Positions 1 to 7,892 of a stretch of DNA of 64,000 nt are shown here, in pieces (the first letter of the stretch is position 1; every line of letters begins with the position of its first letter). The notes below the pieces were generated by a model that saw only the letters and a program-made list of their open reading frames with translations, had not been told where the DNA came from and ran no database searches. The stretch lies in NCBI GenBank assembly GCA_021787565.1, contig JAJYLT010000009.1, positions 37,035 to 101,034 on the forward strand, written 5' to 3'. The DNA comes from Acidobacteriota bacterium (GTDB taxonomy: Bacteria > Acidobacteriota > UBA4820 > DSQY01). Made by a program: the position numbers and the translations under genes.

Positions 1-936
1 CATAGAGCGCTCTTTATCTGATTTGGAGGACCAGAAATCTACGAGTTTTTTCAGTTCGGCTTTAAGATTCGCCTTTTCAATATAGTCTTGCTCGGGGGTG
101 AGCAGAAGAGGAGCCAAGCTTGTGTGCACCTTGTCACCGGATGAGAACACCTTGCAGAATGGGAGGTAGAGGAGATACTCAAGATCAACCCGATTTGTTG
201 GCCGGTGGCCGATGAGTCTGTTGGCAAGGGCAACGTAAAACAGCAGAAATACGGCTAGGCAATAGGATGCATAGGGAGCGTAATCACACAAGCGTGGCAT
301 ATGTTGGCTTAGCCAGTAGTGGTAAACTCGATTCGACCACTCTCGGGATACCGCTGCTTGGGCCAAGATAAATCGAAGATTCTCAAACTGACTTTCTGGG
401 TTCGTGGCGATAGATTGGCTTAGCTTGAGAGCCTGATCGAGAGTTTCTGCTTTGGGGACGTTACTCTTTGTTGATAGCCAAGACTCAAGGTTGATGCTTC
501 TGGTGGAACCACGCCACCGCCCTGATAATACCTGTTCTGCTTCGTAAAATTGTCCTTTAGACCATCGGCGCAGTGCTTCTCTTTCAGGCTCCTCCTCGAA
601 GAAGACGCCTTCATGGCCACTTGAATCACGAATGGCCCGGCCATCTATCCTAATCGGACGACCGTCCATGACCACTTGGTTGCCCAGAAGGTTCGAAACT
701 AACAGGATTCTATAGTGGGCGGTAAAGCACGAATCTATGGGGTGAATCTTCCTTGAGTAGTCTGCAACCGTCTTCTTAGAGTGGTCGATGTCTTCTGAAT
801 ATTTATGCAGATCGCCGAGAATCTCGATAAACAGCACTGGTGCGTAAACGAGCATGAAGTATTGGTGCGCAGAGTAGACCTCTGCGTGTGAGAGAGAATG
901 CAAAACCGATTTGTCTAGAAGAAGCTGCGGGCCCAT
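1..936 (-). CDS. PIN-like nuclease-type protein, partial (cut by window start)
   Basis: An open frame of 312 codons runs from an ATG at 936 to base 1 with no stop, so its C-terminus lies outside the window. The N-terminus reads MGPQLLLDKSVLHSLSHAEV and is soon followed by VLFIEILGDL. An early Asp-Lys-Ser and a later Glu in a hydrophobic strand are the pattern I associate with PIN-like ribonuclease proteins of 350-400 residues found in defence and accessory regions. Base composition is clearly lower in GC than the rest of the window, which suggests recent transfer. Its target and partners are unknown; the next gene lies about 1 kb away. The reading frame is well supported; the PIN-like assignment is inference from the N-terminal pattern. 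Confidence 0.7.
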   Translation of the reverse strand, partial: MGPQLLLDKSVLHSLSHAEVYSAHQYFMLVYAPVLFIEILGDLHKYSEDIDHSKKTVADYSRKIHPIDSCFTAHYRILLVSNLLGNQVVMDGRPIRIDGRAIRDSSGHEGVFFEEEPEREALRRWSKGQFYEAEQVLSGRWRGSTRSINLESWLSTKSNVPKAETLDQALKLSQSIATNPESQFENLRFILAQAAVSREWSNRVYHYWLSQHMPRLCDYAPYASYCLAVFLLFYVALANRLIGHRPTNRVDLEYLLYLPFCKVFSSGDKVHTSLAPLLLTPEQDYIEKANLKAELKKLVDFWSSKSDKERSM

Positions 937-1243
937 GTTATCTCAATCAGGTCTGAGGCACATCAACCGGACTTGTTATGCGGACTCCATTCCGCCTATC
1001 AAGGAAACTCAGCGGCCTATCATGGTTCACCGTTGCAATTGCAGTCATGGCTGACCCCGAGAAAATCCTACCACAAGCGCGTCTGCTTCTGAGAGGCCGA
1101 CGTGATAGGGGGCGGTGTTAGGGTGCCATGGTGCGCGTGAGGCTCTTGAGCGCCTCACGACCTGGAGGCCGCTCCCCCAGCGGCAGGCCTGAGGGGCGAC
1201 GGCGCCGGCCATGGCGAGCATGGGCCGCTACGGCTGGACGCTT

Positions 1244-1306
1244 CTCGCCTTCGAAGGCCTCCCCCCGCCCTCCTCACCTCATCACCTCATCACCTCATCA
1301 CCTCCT
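1244..1306 (+). repeat. Direct repeat, left copy, with octamer array
   Basis: Begins CTCGCCTTCGAAGGCCTCCC and runs into a tandem array of an 8-base unit (TCATCACC, about 3-4 units). The same head sequence followed by the same array recurs at 3807-3874, so the two copies bracket the restriction-modification pair in the same orientation. Confidence 0.85.
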
Positions 1307-1833
1307 CGCCCCTTTCGCCCTCCGTCTTCGTGGTCTTCTATGAGGCCTTTCTCTTTTTCCATCGAGAGGCCCCCGACCGTCGGGTTCGGACCGGGGGGCG
1401 GGGGCTGCTCTTGGTCCTTCTCTGGATCCTTCTCTTGATCTCCTGATCTCCCTGTGGATCTATTGTGCCGCTGCCGGCCCCACGGCCGCGACGGGAAAGG
1501 GTGACACACGTCTCCGCAGAGGACGGCGCGGAATTCGGAAACGGGTCGCGCACGCGGTATCGGACCGTTTCCGCCTCTGGAACCGCCTCCTGCATGCGTG
1601 TTTCTGCCGTTTCGGCGATGGTCCGCGCCCAAGGCGCGGCTTGAAGCCCCCCACGTCCCCTCTCCACGAGACAGCCCCGGCGAACGCGCTTCGGTGATGG
1701 CATCAGTATACGGCCAGCGCGATGGTGAACGGAAGGGGGAGGCTGACAAAGGCGGGGAGAGCCAGGCGAGGGGAGGGGCGAGGGCTCCGCACGGGACGGG
1801 GGCCATCGCGAGCTTGCCAAGCCGCCCCTGCGC

Positions 1834-1839
1834 TATAAT
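1834..1839 (+). promoter_or_regulatory. -10-like TATAAT upstream of the restriction gene
   Basis: A consensus TATAAT lies 152 bases before the chosen restriction-endonuclease start. A TTGCCA sits only 14 bases upstream, shorter than the usual 16-18, so this is a weak prediction. Confidence 0.3.
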
Positions 1840-1991
1840 GCCCCACGGAGGGATTCCCGAAATGGCCATGGAGACGAACGGGCGGAGCAAGCTCTATGTC
1901 GGCGACGACCGGGGTATCCCGCGGGAGCATGCAGCGGATGGGAGCGTGGACCTGGGCGCCGCGGGCGCCGCTTCGGCCCCGGGAGGCGCGG

Positions 1992-2732
1992 ATGCCTGAT
2001 CTCTCCATGGCCCTGCGCGATCTCGACGCCCGCGTGGGAGAGGCGGTGCGGCACTTCTGGAGGACCCGCGAGAGGCAGGCCCGCAGGCAGGGCGCTACGG
2101 GGCAGAAGGATCAGGGCGCCCGCAGCGCGGTCACGGGGGGCGCGCAGATGGACGGCTTCATCGGGCTCCTGACCGGGGTGATCCTCGCCACGGGCCTGGA
2201 GGCGCGGCACATCTACTACCAAAGGGCCCTCGAGCTGCCGGGCTTCTTCAGGCCCACGAAGGAGTGGGACCTTCTGGTCGTGAAAGATGGCCAGCTCGTG
2301 GCGGTCATCGAGGCCAAGTCGCAGGTCGGCCCTTCCTTCGGCAACAACTTCAACAACCGCACCGAGGAGGCCATGGGGAGCGCCATGGACCTGTGGACCG
2401 CCTACCGCGAAGGCGCCTTCAACCGGACCGCCCGCCCCTGGCTGGGGTACCTCTTCCTGCTGGAGGACTGCGCGGGCTCCCGCCGGCCCGTCTCCGTCCA
2501 GGAGCCGCACTTCCAGGTCTTCCCCGAATTCAAGGGGGCCTCCTACGCGCGGCGGTACGAACTCTTCTGTCGGAAACTCGTCAGGGAGCGCCATTACAGC
2601 GCGGCGGCTTTTCTGACCTCGGACGCGGAGAGCGGCCTGCAAGGCCGGTATGCCTGTCCCGCCGAGGATTTGACCTTCGACCTGTTTGCCCGTTCGCTGG
2701 CGGCCCAGATCGCCGGCCACGCGACGAGCTAG
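1992..2732 (+). CDS. PaeR7I/XhoI-family type II restriction endonuclease
   Basis: Predicted 246 residues. It resembles the PaeR7I/XhoI family, which cleaves CTCGAG, and the ATG at 1992 gives a length close to that family; upstream in-frame starts add a low-complexity, arginine-rich leader. A PD-(D/E)XK-type catalytic arrangement is visible: Asp93 in KEWDLLVV, then Glu107 and Lys109 in VIEAKSQVG. The region around MDGFIGLLTGVILATGL fits the family core. The methyltransferase follows after a single base, so the two are co-transcribed. The pair is bracketed by a direct repeat, suggesting transfer as a unit. The specificity CTCGAG is inferred from family only. Confidence 0.88.
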   Translation: MPDLSMALRDLDARVGEAVRHFWRTRERQARRQGATGQKDQGARSAVTGGAQMDGFIGLLTGVILATGLEARHIYYQRALELPGFFRPTKEWDLLVVKDGQLVAVIEAKSQVGPSFGNNFNNRTEEAMGSAMDLWTAYREGAFNRTARPWLGYLFLLEDCAGSRRPVSVQEPHFQVFPEFKGASYARRYELFCRKLVRERHYSAAAFLTSDAESGLQGRYACPAEDLTFDLFARSLAAQIAGHATS

Positions 2733-2733
2733 G

Positions 2734-3690
2734 ATGGCCGCCATGCCCGACGAGCCTCTCGATCCCTCCCGCCACCAGCTCATCCTGGGCGATTCGCGCG
2801 CCATGCCCTACCTTCCCGACGGGTCGGTCCACCTCGTGGTGACTTCGCCCCCCTACTGGACGCTGAAGCGCTACAACGAGGTGGAGGGGCAGCTCGGCCA
2901 CGTGGCCGATTACGAAGAGTTTCTGGAAGCTCTGCGCCAGGTGTGGCGGGAGGTCTTCCGGGTGCTCGTGCCCGGCGGCCGGCTCGTGTGCGTTGTGGGG
3001 GACGTCTGCCTCTCCCGCCGGGCCTTCGGGCGGCACGTGGTCGTGCCCCTGCACGCCGACATCGCGGTGCTCTGCCGGAAGATCGGCTTCGACAACCTGA
3101 ATCCCATCATCTGGCACAAGATCGCCAATGCCAACTACGAGGTGAGCAACGGCAGCACCTTCCTCGGCAAGCCCTACGAGCCGAACGCCATCATCAAGAA
3201 CGACATCGAGTTCATCCTGATGCAGCGCAAGCCGGGGGGTTATCGCAAGCCCACCCAGGAGCAGAGGGACCTCAGCCGCATGACCAAGGAGGAGCACGCC
3301 GAGTGGTTCCAGCAGTTCTGGAACCTGACGGGCGCCTCCACCAAGCAGCACCCGGCGCCCTTCCCGTTCGAGCTGGCGCACCGGCTGGTACGGATGTTCT
3401 CCTTCCACGGCGACACGGTCCTCGACCCTTTCTGCGGCACGGGCACCACGCTCCTCGCGGCCATGAAGACGGGGCGCCGCGGCGTCGGCGTGGACGTGGA
3501 CATCGACTACCTCCGCATGGCGTGGCGGCGGCTTCATCATGAGATGAGCGGCCTCTTCGACCGCGCCGACGTGGCCTTCTACCGGTCCGTTCCCGATGAG
3601 CCCCAGCACGTCGTCCGGGAAGAGTTCCCGCCCGCCTACCACGGCCGGTCCACCGAGAAGCCGAAGCGAAAGCGCGGCGCCGCCCGATAG
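2734..3690 (+). CDS. Site-specific DNA methyltransferase (beta-type order), partner of the PaeR7I-like enzyme
   Basis: 318 residues from the ATG at 2734, one base after the endonuclease stop. Motif IV is TSPPYW (residues 37-42) and the AdoMet-binding motif is DPFCGTGTT (about 231-239). Motif IV before motif I is the beta arrangement; TSPPYW alone allows N4-cytosine or N6-adenine methylation. It should protect the host from the upstream endonuclease. The C-terminus is basic (KPKRKRGAAR). M.PaeR7I itself is a longer protein as far as I recall, so a different type of methyltransferase may have been paired with this endonuclease family. Confidence 0.9.
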   Translation: MAAMPDEPLDPSRHQLILGDSRAMPYLPDGSVHLVVTSPPYWTLKRYNEVEGQLGHVADYEEFLEALRQVWREVFRVLVPGGRLVCVVGDVCLSRRAFGRHVVVPLHADIAVLCRKIGFDNLNPIIWHKIANANYEVSNGSTFLGKPYEPNAIIKNDIEFILMQRKPGGYRKPTQEQRDLSRMTKEEHAEWFQQFWNLTGASTKQHPAPFPFELAHRLVRMFSFHGDTVLDPFCGTGTTLLAAMKTGRRGVGVDVDIDYLRMAWRRLHHEMSGLFDRADVAFYRSVPDEPQHVVREEFPPAYHGRSTEKPKRKRGAAR

Positions 3691-3743
3691 GCCCGCAGCC
3701 GGACATGGCCGCTCCACCCTCCATCGCGCCGGACCTGTCGCGC

Positions 3744-3874
3744 CCTCCTCACCTCATCACCTCCTCACGGTGTCGCTCTGTGGAGAGCGCTCCTGCGGCT
3801 GAATGCCTCGCCTTCGAAGGCCTCCCCCCGCCTTCATCACCTCATCACCTCATCACCTCATCACCTCATCACCT
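3744..3874 (+). repeat. Direct repeat, right copy, with octamer arrays
   Basis: A short octamer stretch (TCACCTCATCACC) at about 3744-3767 is followed by the right copy of the repeat. This starts CTCGCCTTCGAAGGCCTCCC at about 3807 and runs into four to five octamers ending near 3874. It is in the same orientation as the copy at 1244-1306. The intergenic stretch 3691-4039 holds nothing else that I recognise. Confidence 0.85.
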
Positions 3875-4039
3875 CCCCCCCCAGCCCCCTTGCAACAAAG
3901 AGAGCCTCCGTGGTGTTATCATTGGCGCATAGCACAGGGTTGACCGGGGCCGTTGGGAGACGGTGAAGGTGGCGGTGGACGAGACGGGGCGGCTGGGCGC
4001 GGGGGTTCGCCGGCCGCGGACGGCTCCCGAGGAGGTCCC

Positions 4040-4888
4040 ATGAGCGACGGCGTCCAGAACCAGCCCGGCGCGGCCCAGGCCCCGTTGGAGCGGATCCAGT
4101 GTCAGTGGTGTCAGGGGCAGAACGAGAAGACGGCCACGAGCTGCCGCTTCTGCGGGGCGCCCCTGGACGTGCGGAACCTGGTGAGCGAGTCCGGCTGGCG
4201 CGAGGCGCCCCGGCTTCGCGACATGACCGAGATCCACTTCGGCGAGAGCACCTGCCAGGTGGAGGGAGAGATCGTCCCCGTGGCGGAGATCCACATCGCC
4301 TCGGGCGACTCGGTCTACTTCGAGCACCACGTCATGCTCTGGAAGGAGGAGTCTGTTCCTCTCACGACCCTCCAGCTCCCCGGCGGCATCAAGCGGGTGC
4401 TGGCCGGCATGCCCTTCATCATCAGCGTGGCCTCGGGACAGGGCCGCATCGCCTTCTCGCGCGACGCCACCGGCGAGCTGGTGGTGCTGCCGCTCCACCC
4501 GGGCATGGAGCTGGACGTGCGGGAGCACTCCTTCCTCCTGGCCTCGCACACCATCCAGTACTCCTTCGTGCGGATCAAGGGGCTGGCCAACATCCTCTTC
4601 GGCGGGCAGGGCATGTTCATGGACCGCTTCGTCACCGCCAGCGCCCCGGGCCTGCTGATTCTCCACGGTTACGGCAACGTCTTCGAGCGGACCCTGAAGG
4701 CGGGCGAGAGCATCCTCCTGGAGCCGGGCGCCTTCCTCTACAAGGACTCGACGGTGACCATGGCGGTCCAGCAGCAGAAGCTCACCTCGGGCTTCTTCGG
4801 CGGCTTCGGCATGAGCCTGGCGAAGATGACGGGCCCCGGGCGGGTGGGCATCCAGTCCATGTACGTGCACCACGCCTCGGGCGAATAG
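4040..4888 (+). CDS. Zinc-ribbon AIM24-family (TIGR00266/DUF124-like) protein
   Basis: 282 residues from the ATG at 4040, which follows a GAGGAGG ribosome site; the open frame extends upstream but without one. An N-terminal zinc ribbon has Cys21, Cys24, Cys35 and Cys38. The remainder is an AIM24/TIGR00266 beta-rich domain with repeating glycine and hydrophobic strands, such as GQGRIAFSRDATGELVVLPL. The family is widespread and its biochemistry is poorly known; the yeast homologue affects mitochondrial membrane organisation. No signal peptide or membrane segment is visible, so it is probably cytoplasmic. The next gene is a paralogue 9 bases downstream, indicating an operon born by tandem duplication. 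Confidence 0.82.
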   Translation: MSDGVQNQPGAAQAPLERIQCQWCQGQNEKTATSCRFCGAPLDVRNLVSESGWREAPRLRDMTEIHFGESTCQVEGEIVPVAEIHIASGDSVYFEHHVMLWKEESVPLTTLQLPGGIKRVLAGMPFIISVASGQGRIAFSRDATGELVVLPLHPGMELDVREHSFLLASHTIQYSFVRIKGLANILFGGQGMFMDRFVTASAPGLLILHGYGNVFERTLKAGESILLEPGAFLYKDSTVTMAVQQQKLTSGFFGGFGMSLAKMTGPGRVGIQSMYVHHASGE

Positions 4889-4897
4889 GAGGGGGCC

Positions 4898-5815
4898 ATG
4901 GCGGACCAGAACGCACCGGCCGCCGGCCGGACCTACACCTGCCCTTACTGCGGCGCCGCGGGCGACGGCACGGCCCTCTCCTGCCCGGGCTGCGGCTCGC
5001 CCATCGACGTGCGCTCCATCGTCTCCCCCGCGCACTGGAGCGAGGCCCCGGGGCAGAAGGACATGGCCAAGCTCAAGTTCGGCGACTCCATCTGCCAGAT
5101 CGAGGGGACCTACGTGCCCGTGGCCGACCTTCAGCTCGCCGCGGGCGACGGCGTCTACTTCGCCCACCACGTGCTCCTCTGGATGGACGGCCAGGTCCAG
5201 GTGGGCGCCATGCCCCTCAAGGGGGCCTTCAAGCGCATGCTCGCCGGCATGCCCATCGTCATGACCGAGGCCAAAGGGCCGGGGCGCATCGCCTTCTCGC
5301 GGGACGCGCCCGGCGAACTGCTGGCCCTGCCCCTGCAGAAGGGGGACGCGGTGGACGTGCGCGAGCACCTGCTCGTGGTGGCGACCCACTCGGTGGCCTA
5401 CGACTGGTTCCAGACGAACATCTGGTACAAGGTCCGCATCCAGAAGGGCAACGAGACGGAGACCGAGACCTTCTATCCCGTGGGCATGCTCATGGACCGC
5501 TTCACCGCCTCCGCCGGCCCCGGCTTCCTCCTGATCCACGCCTCGGGCAACGTCTTCGTGCGCAACCTCCGGCAGGGAGAGACCATCCTCATCAAACCCA
5601 CCTCGCTCCTCTACAAGGACCCGAGCGTGCAGATGCAGCTCCACTTCGAGCACCCGAGCCAGACCTTCAGCTTCTTCGGCGGCTACGGCCAGCGCTACAC
5701 GTGGCTGAGGCTGCACGGCCCCGGCCGCGTGGGCGTCATGTCGGCCTTCGAGCCCGTCGAGGGCGAGCACGCCCAGCTCGTGGGCTTCTCCCCCGCCACC
5801 GAGACGAGGTGGTAG
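4898..5815 (+). CDS. Zinc-ribbon AIM24-family protein, paralogue of the preceding gene
   Basis: 305 residues; the start follows GGAGGGGG. Cys15, Cys18, Cys29 and Cys32 form the N-terminal zinc ribbon, followed by PIDVRSIVSPAHWSEAP, which matches the paralogue's PLDVRNLVSESGWREAP. The C-terminal domain is again AIM24-like (GPGRIAFSRDAPGELLALPL) and carries an extra loop, FQTNIWYKVRIQKGNETETE, absent from the upstream copy. The two products may form a hetero-oligomer; this is inference from the pairing. A strong hairpin lies 47 bases downstream. Confidence 0.82.
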   Translation: MADQNAPAAGRTYTCPYCGAAGDGTALSCPGCGSPIDVRSIVSPAHWSEAPGQKDMAKLKFGDSICQIEGTYVPVADLQLAAGDGVYFAHHVLLWMDGQVQVGAMPLKGAFKRMLAGMPIVMTEAKGPGRIAFSRDAPGELLALPLQKGDAVDVREHLLVVATHSVAYDWFQTNIWYKVRIQKGNETETETFYPVGMLMDRFTASAGPGFLLIHASGNVFVRNLRQGETILIKPTSLLYKDPSVQMQLHFEHPSQTFSFFGGYGQRYTWLRLHGPGRVGVMSAFEPVEGEHAQLVGFSPATETRW

Positions 5816-5861
5816 GGCGGGCGCGCCTCTTCTGGCCGCCTCATGGCATGCGATCCGGCGA

Positions 5862-5893
5862 GCAAGGCCCGTCCCCGGCGGGACGGGCCTTGC
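5862..5893 (+). terminator. Strong hairpin terminator after the AIM24 pair
   Basis: Perfect 14-bp arms (GCAAGGCCCGTCCC and its complement) enclose a CGGC loop. There is no long T-run, only TCCGTCC. Its position just after the operon makes it the probable end of the transcript. Confidence 0.7.
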
Positions 5894-6025
5894 TCCGTCC
5901 GAAGCCCCTCTTGCCGGAAGGAGCATTCCGGCGCGTCTCGCGGGGGCGGGAACGGCGGGACCCCGTGCCGGAAGCCCGCTGAAGGAGGCCACGGGGTGAC
6001 AGACGGTGAAGGGGCGCCGGCGGGA

Positions 6026-6206
6026 GTCAGAGAAAGAGCCCGCCTCCCCGATCTCCCTGTGATAACCCCTGGCCCTCCACATGCAGAGCGGTGACTCCGG
6101 TCACGCCGGGGAAGTCAGAGGAAGAGCCCACCTCCCCGATCTCCCCGATCTCCCTGTGAGAACCCCTGGCCCTCCCCATGCAGAGCGGTGATTCCGGTTA
6201 CGCCGG
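6026..6206 (+). repeat. Tandem duplication of an ~85-bp intergenic unit
   Basis: Two near-identical units (6026-6110 and 6114-6206) share the order GAGCCC, CTCCCCGATCTCCCTGTGA, CCCCTGGCCCTCC, ATGCAGAGCGGTGA and CACGCCGG/TACGCCGG. The second carries an internal extra copy of the 9-mer GATCTCCCC. No coding function is apparent; the whole stretch 5816-6242 looks non-coding. Confidence 0.8.
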
Positions 6207-6242
6207 CGCGGCCAAGGGCCGGCCGCGGGCTGAGGCGGGTGG

Positions 6243-6425
6243 GTGCGTCCATTGGGGAGCGCCGTGCGCCTGGGGCATCTGGCGCTCGGCGGGATCGCCC
6301 TGGCCATGGCGGCGGGCCACTGGCGCAACGGCATCGGCCGGGAGGAGTACCTGCGGATCGTGCCGCCCGCCATGCAGCGCTACCCGGTTCAGGAAGGGGA
6401 GGGAGACGGTACGCGCTCTCCCTAG
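6243..6425 (+). CDS. Small hypothetical protein or gene remnant, 60 residues
   Basis: Reads RLGHLALGGIALAMAAGHWR then NGIGREEYLRIVPPAMQRYP, which looks like genuine protein: a hydrophobic helix, then a charged amphipathic part. The start is an uncertain alternative codon (the ATG at 6306 would leave 39 residues). Its end overlaps the convergent DUF962 gene by 4 bases. I do not recognise the family. It may be the tail of a degraded membrane protein. Confidence 0.3.
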   Translation: MRPLGSAVRLGHLALGGIALAMAAGHWRNGIGREEYLRIVPPAMQRYPVQEGEGDGTRSP

Positions 6426-6727
6426 AACGGAATCTTGCCGGTGAGGATGGAGAAGAACATCACCCAGTCGCCCGCCAGGCTGTAGAGCGGGTAGGTGAAG
6501 GTGGCCGGCCGGTTCTTCTCGAAAACGAAGTGGCCCAGCCAGGCGAAGCCGTAGCCCGCCACGGGCATGAGGAGCAGAAGCCACCAGATTCTCGTGATCG
6601 CGGCCGAGGCCAGGAGGGCGAGCACCAGGAGGCTACCGATGAAGTGGAGCCTCCGGCAGGTGCGGTTGCCGTGCTCCGAGAGGTAGAAGGGGTAGAACTC
6701 CGCGAAGCTCGCGTACCGCTGGGCCAT
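6422..6727 (-). CDS. DUF962 (Mpo1-like) small membrane protein
   Basis: 101 residues matching the DUF962 family: FYPFYLSEHGNRTCRRLHFI near the N-terminus (the conserved HxxxxxRRLHxxG region), a hydrophobic pair of helices, then HFVFEKNRPATFTYPLYSLA with the conserved EKNRPATF and YPLYSLAGD blocks. Yeast Mpo1 in this family is an Fe-dependent dioxygenase acting on 2-hydroxy fatty acids; the role of the bacterial members is less clear. It lies 9 bases downstream of the ferredoxin-domain gene, so the two are probably co-transcribed. Confidence 0.88.
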   Translation of the reverse strand: MAQRYASFAEFYPFYLSEHGNRTCRRLHFIGSLLVLALLASAAITRIWWLLLLMPVAGYGFAWLGHFVFEKNRPATFTYPLYSLAGDWVMFFSILTGKIPF

Positions 6728-6736
6728 GGTCGCCTC

Positions 6737-7141
6737 TCAGCCCGGGGCCGGGCCCTCGACGCGGGTGCCCGTGCCCTCCCCGCCCTCCAGCGGAGCCAGG
6801 GCGAAGAGGTAGTCCTTCACGGGGCGTCCCGACAGGAGGTGCTCCTGGATGATGCGCTCCAGGACCTCGGGCGTGCAGGAGTGGTACCAGGCGCCCTCGG
6901 GGTAGACCACGGCGATGGGGCCCCGGCGGCAGATCTTCAGGCAGTTGGCCTTGGTCCGGCGGACCCCGCCCGGCCCCGCCAGCTTCAGCTCGTCGAGCCG
7001 GCGCTTGAGGTAGGCCCAGGACTCGAGCCCGGCCTCCTTCTGGCAGCACTTCGGCTTGGTCTGGTCGCAGCAGAGGAAGATGTGGTGACGCAGGCGGGGG
7101 ATGCCCAGCGCCTCGGTGATCCGCTCCAGTGTCTCGTCCAT
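6737..7141 (-). CDS. (2Fe-2S) ferredoxin domain protein, thioredoxin-like fold
   Basis: 134 residues. [14 protein letters not shown] near the N-terminus and [20 protein letters not shown] in the middle provide the cysteines of a thioredoxin-like 2Fe-2S ferredoxin, as in Shethna-type proteins and the NuoE C-terminal domain. The [11 protein letters not shown] helix between them is typical of the small stand-alone members. The C-terminus after [10 protein letters not shown] is a short disordered tail. Electron-transfer partners are not evident. The DUF962 gene follows closely. Confidence 0.85.
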   Translation of the reverse strand: MDETLERITEALGIPRLRHHIFLCCDQTKPKCCQKEAGLESWAYLKRRLDELKLAGPGGVRRTKANCLKICRRGPIAVVYPEGAWYHSCTPEVLERIIQEHLLSGRPVKDYLFALAPLEGGEGTGTRVEGPAPG

Positions 7142-7201
7142 GGGTCCGCTCCTGGCGCAAGGAACATGGGAAGGCGGCCAAATCTTCCAGCCTGCCGCTG
7201 A

Positions 7202-7816
7202 CTAGGCCCGGCACCTCGCGCACAGCACCGTCACGTCATCGCGCAGGGCGGCACCCGACACGAAGGCCGCGACGGCCGCGTGGAGGGCCTGCACCGCCAG
7301 CCACCACGAGCCGTCCTTCCCGGGGATGAGGTCGTAGCAGTCTCCACCCACCTCCAGGCAGGGCTTCCAGAGCACGGCCAGCTCCAGCTCCCGCACCCGG
7401 TTCAGGTCCTTCGGGCAGAGGGCGCGCTGGATGTCGGTGGCGAGCTGCAGCTCCTTGCGCATGCGCTCGCGCTCCAGGATGGCGCGATGCTGGCGCGCCG
7501 TCTCCAGGGCCAGGGCGAAGGGGACCCCCAGCTCCGCCAGGAACCGGACGTCCTCCCGGCCGAATCCGTTTCGGCGGCGGTTCAGGGGTTGCAGGACCGC
7601 CACGAGCTCCCCGTCGCGGTCCCGGAGGAAGAGGCTGCCGCGCTCGGCCCCGATGCGCTCGGCGGCCATGGCCACGATGCGCTCGGCGATCACGTGCAGG
7701 TCGAGGGTCTGGTGGGTGAGGGCGCCCGCCTCCACCACGGCCCCCAGGCGGCGCACCCGCTCGCGGAGGGCGGCGACGCCCCGGGCTCCCCTGGATGGAT
7801 TGGATGATCGGCTCAT
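7202..7816 (-). pseudogene. Internally deleted GAF-SpoIIE (PP2C-type) phosphatase remnant
   Basis: The frame is intact (204 residues) but key parts are missing. An N-terminal GAF-like start (ERIGAERGSLFLRDRDGELV) jumps directly to a GAF end (NGFGREDVRFLAELGVPFAL). The linker ELQLATDIQRALCPKDL and the first phosphatase block (CLEVGGDCYDLIPGKDGSWW) are typical of RsbU/SpoIIE phosphatases. The expected DVSGKG-type metal-binding core is absent, and the text resumes near the end with ALRDDVTVLCARC. The pattern fits two in-frame internal deletions of a longer PP2C-type phosphatase. Catalysis is unlikely; it could persist as a binding fragment. Confidence 0.7.
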
Positions 7817-7892
7817 GGCGCTCCCAGCATCACCGACGGGCGTATGGCTCCACCCTACCGCGGGCGGTCACTCGGGCGCAACGACAGCCCGC

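Larger units (their letters stand above)
937..1991. other. 1-kb intergenic stretch upstream of the restriction-modification pair
   Basis: No convincing gene. The frames that stay open here are arginine- and proline-rich GC artefacts without family features. The stretch holds the left copy of a direct repeat (1244-1306) and, near its right end, a -10-like TATAAT. It separates the low-GC PIN-like gene from the PaeR7I-like pair and looks like a junction region. Confidence 0.6.

Noticed and set aside
1273..1306. Octamer array considered as a CRISPR array
   Set aside because: Units are 8 bases with no spacers; it is a simple tandem repeat, and no cas genes are present.
1128..1890. Several Arg/Pro-rich frames on both strands of the left intergenic gap
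   Set aside because: No ribosome site, no family features, and they overlap repeat DNA.
1282..3874. Composite transposon around the PaeR7I-like pair
   Set aside because: No transposase or terminal inverted repeats seen; only a direct repeat, so no named element was assigned.
3869..6082. 737-residue open frame on the minus strand over the AIM24 pair
   Set aside because: Antisense shadow of two real zinc-ribbon genes; rich in His, Gly, Ala and Arg with no domain.
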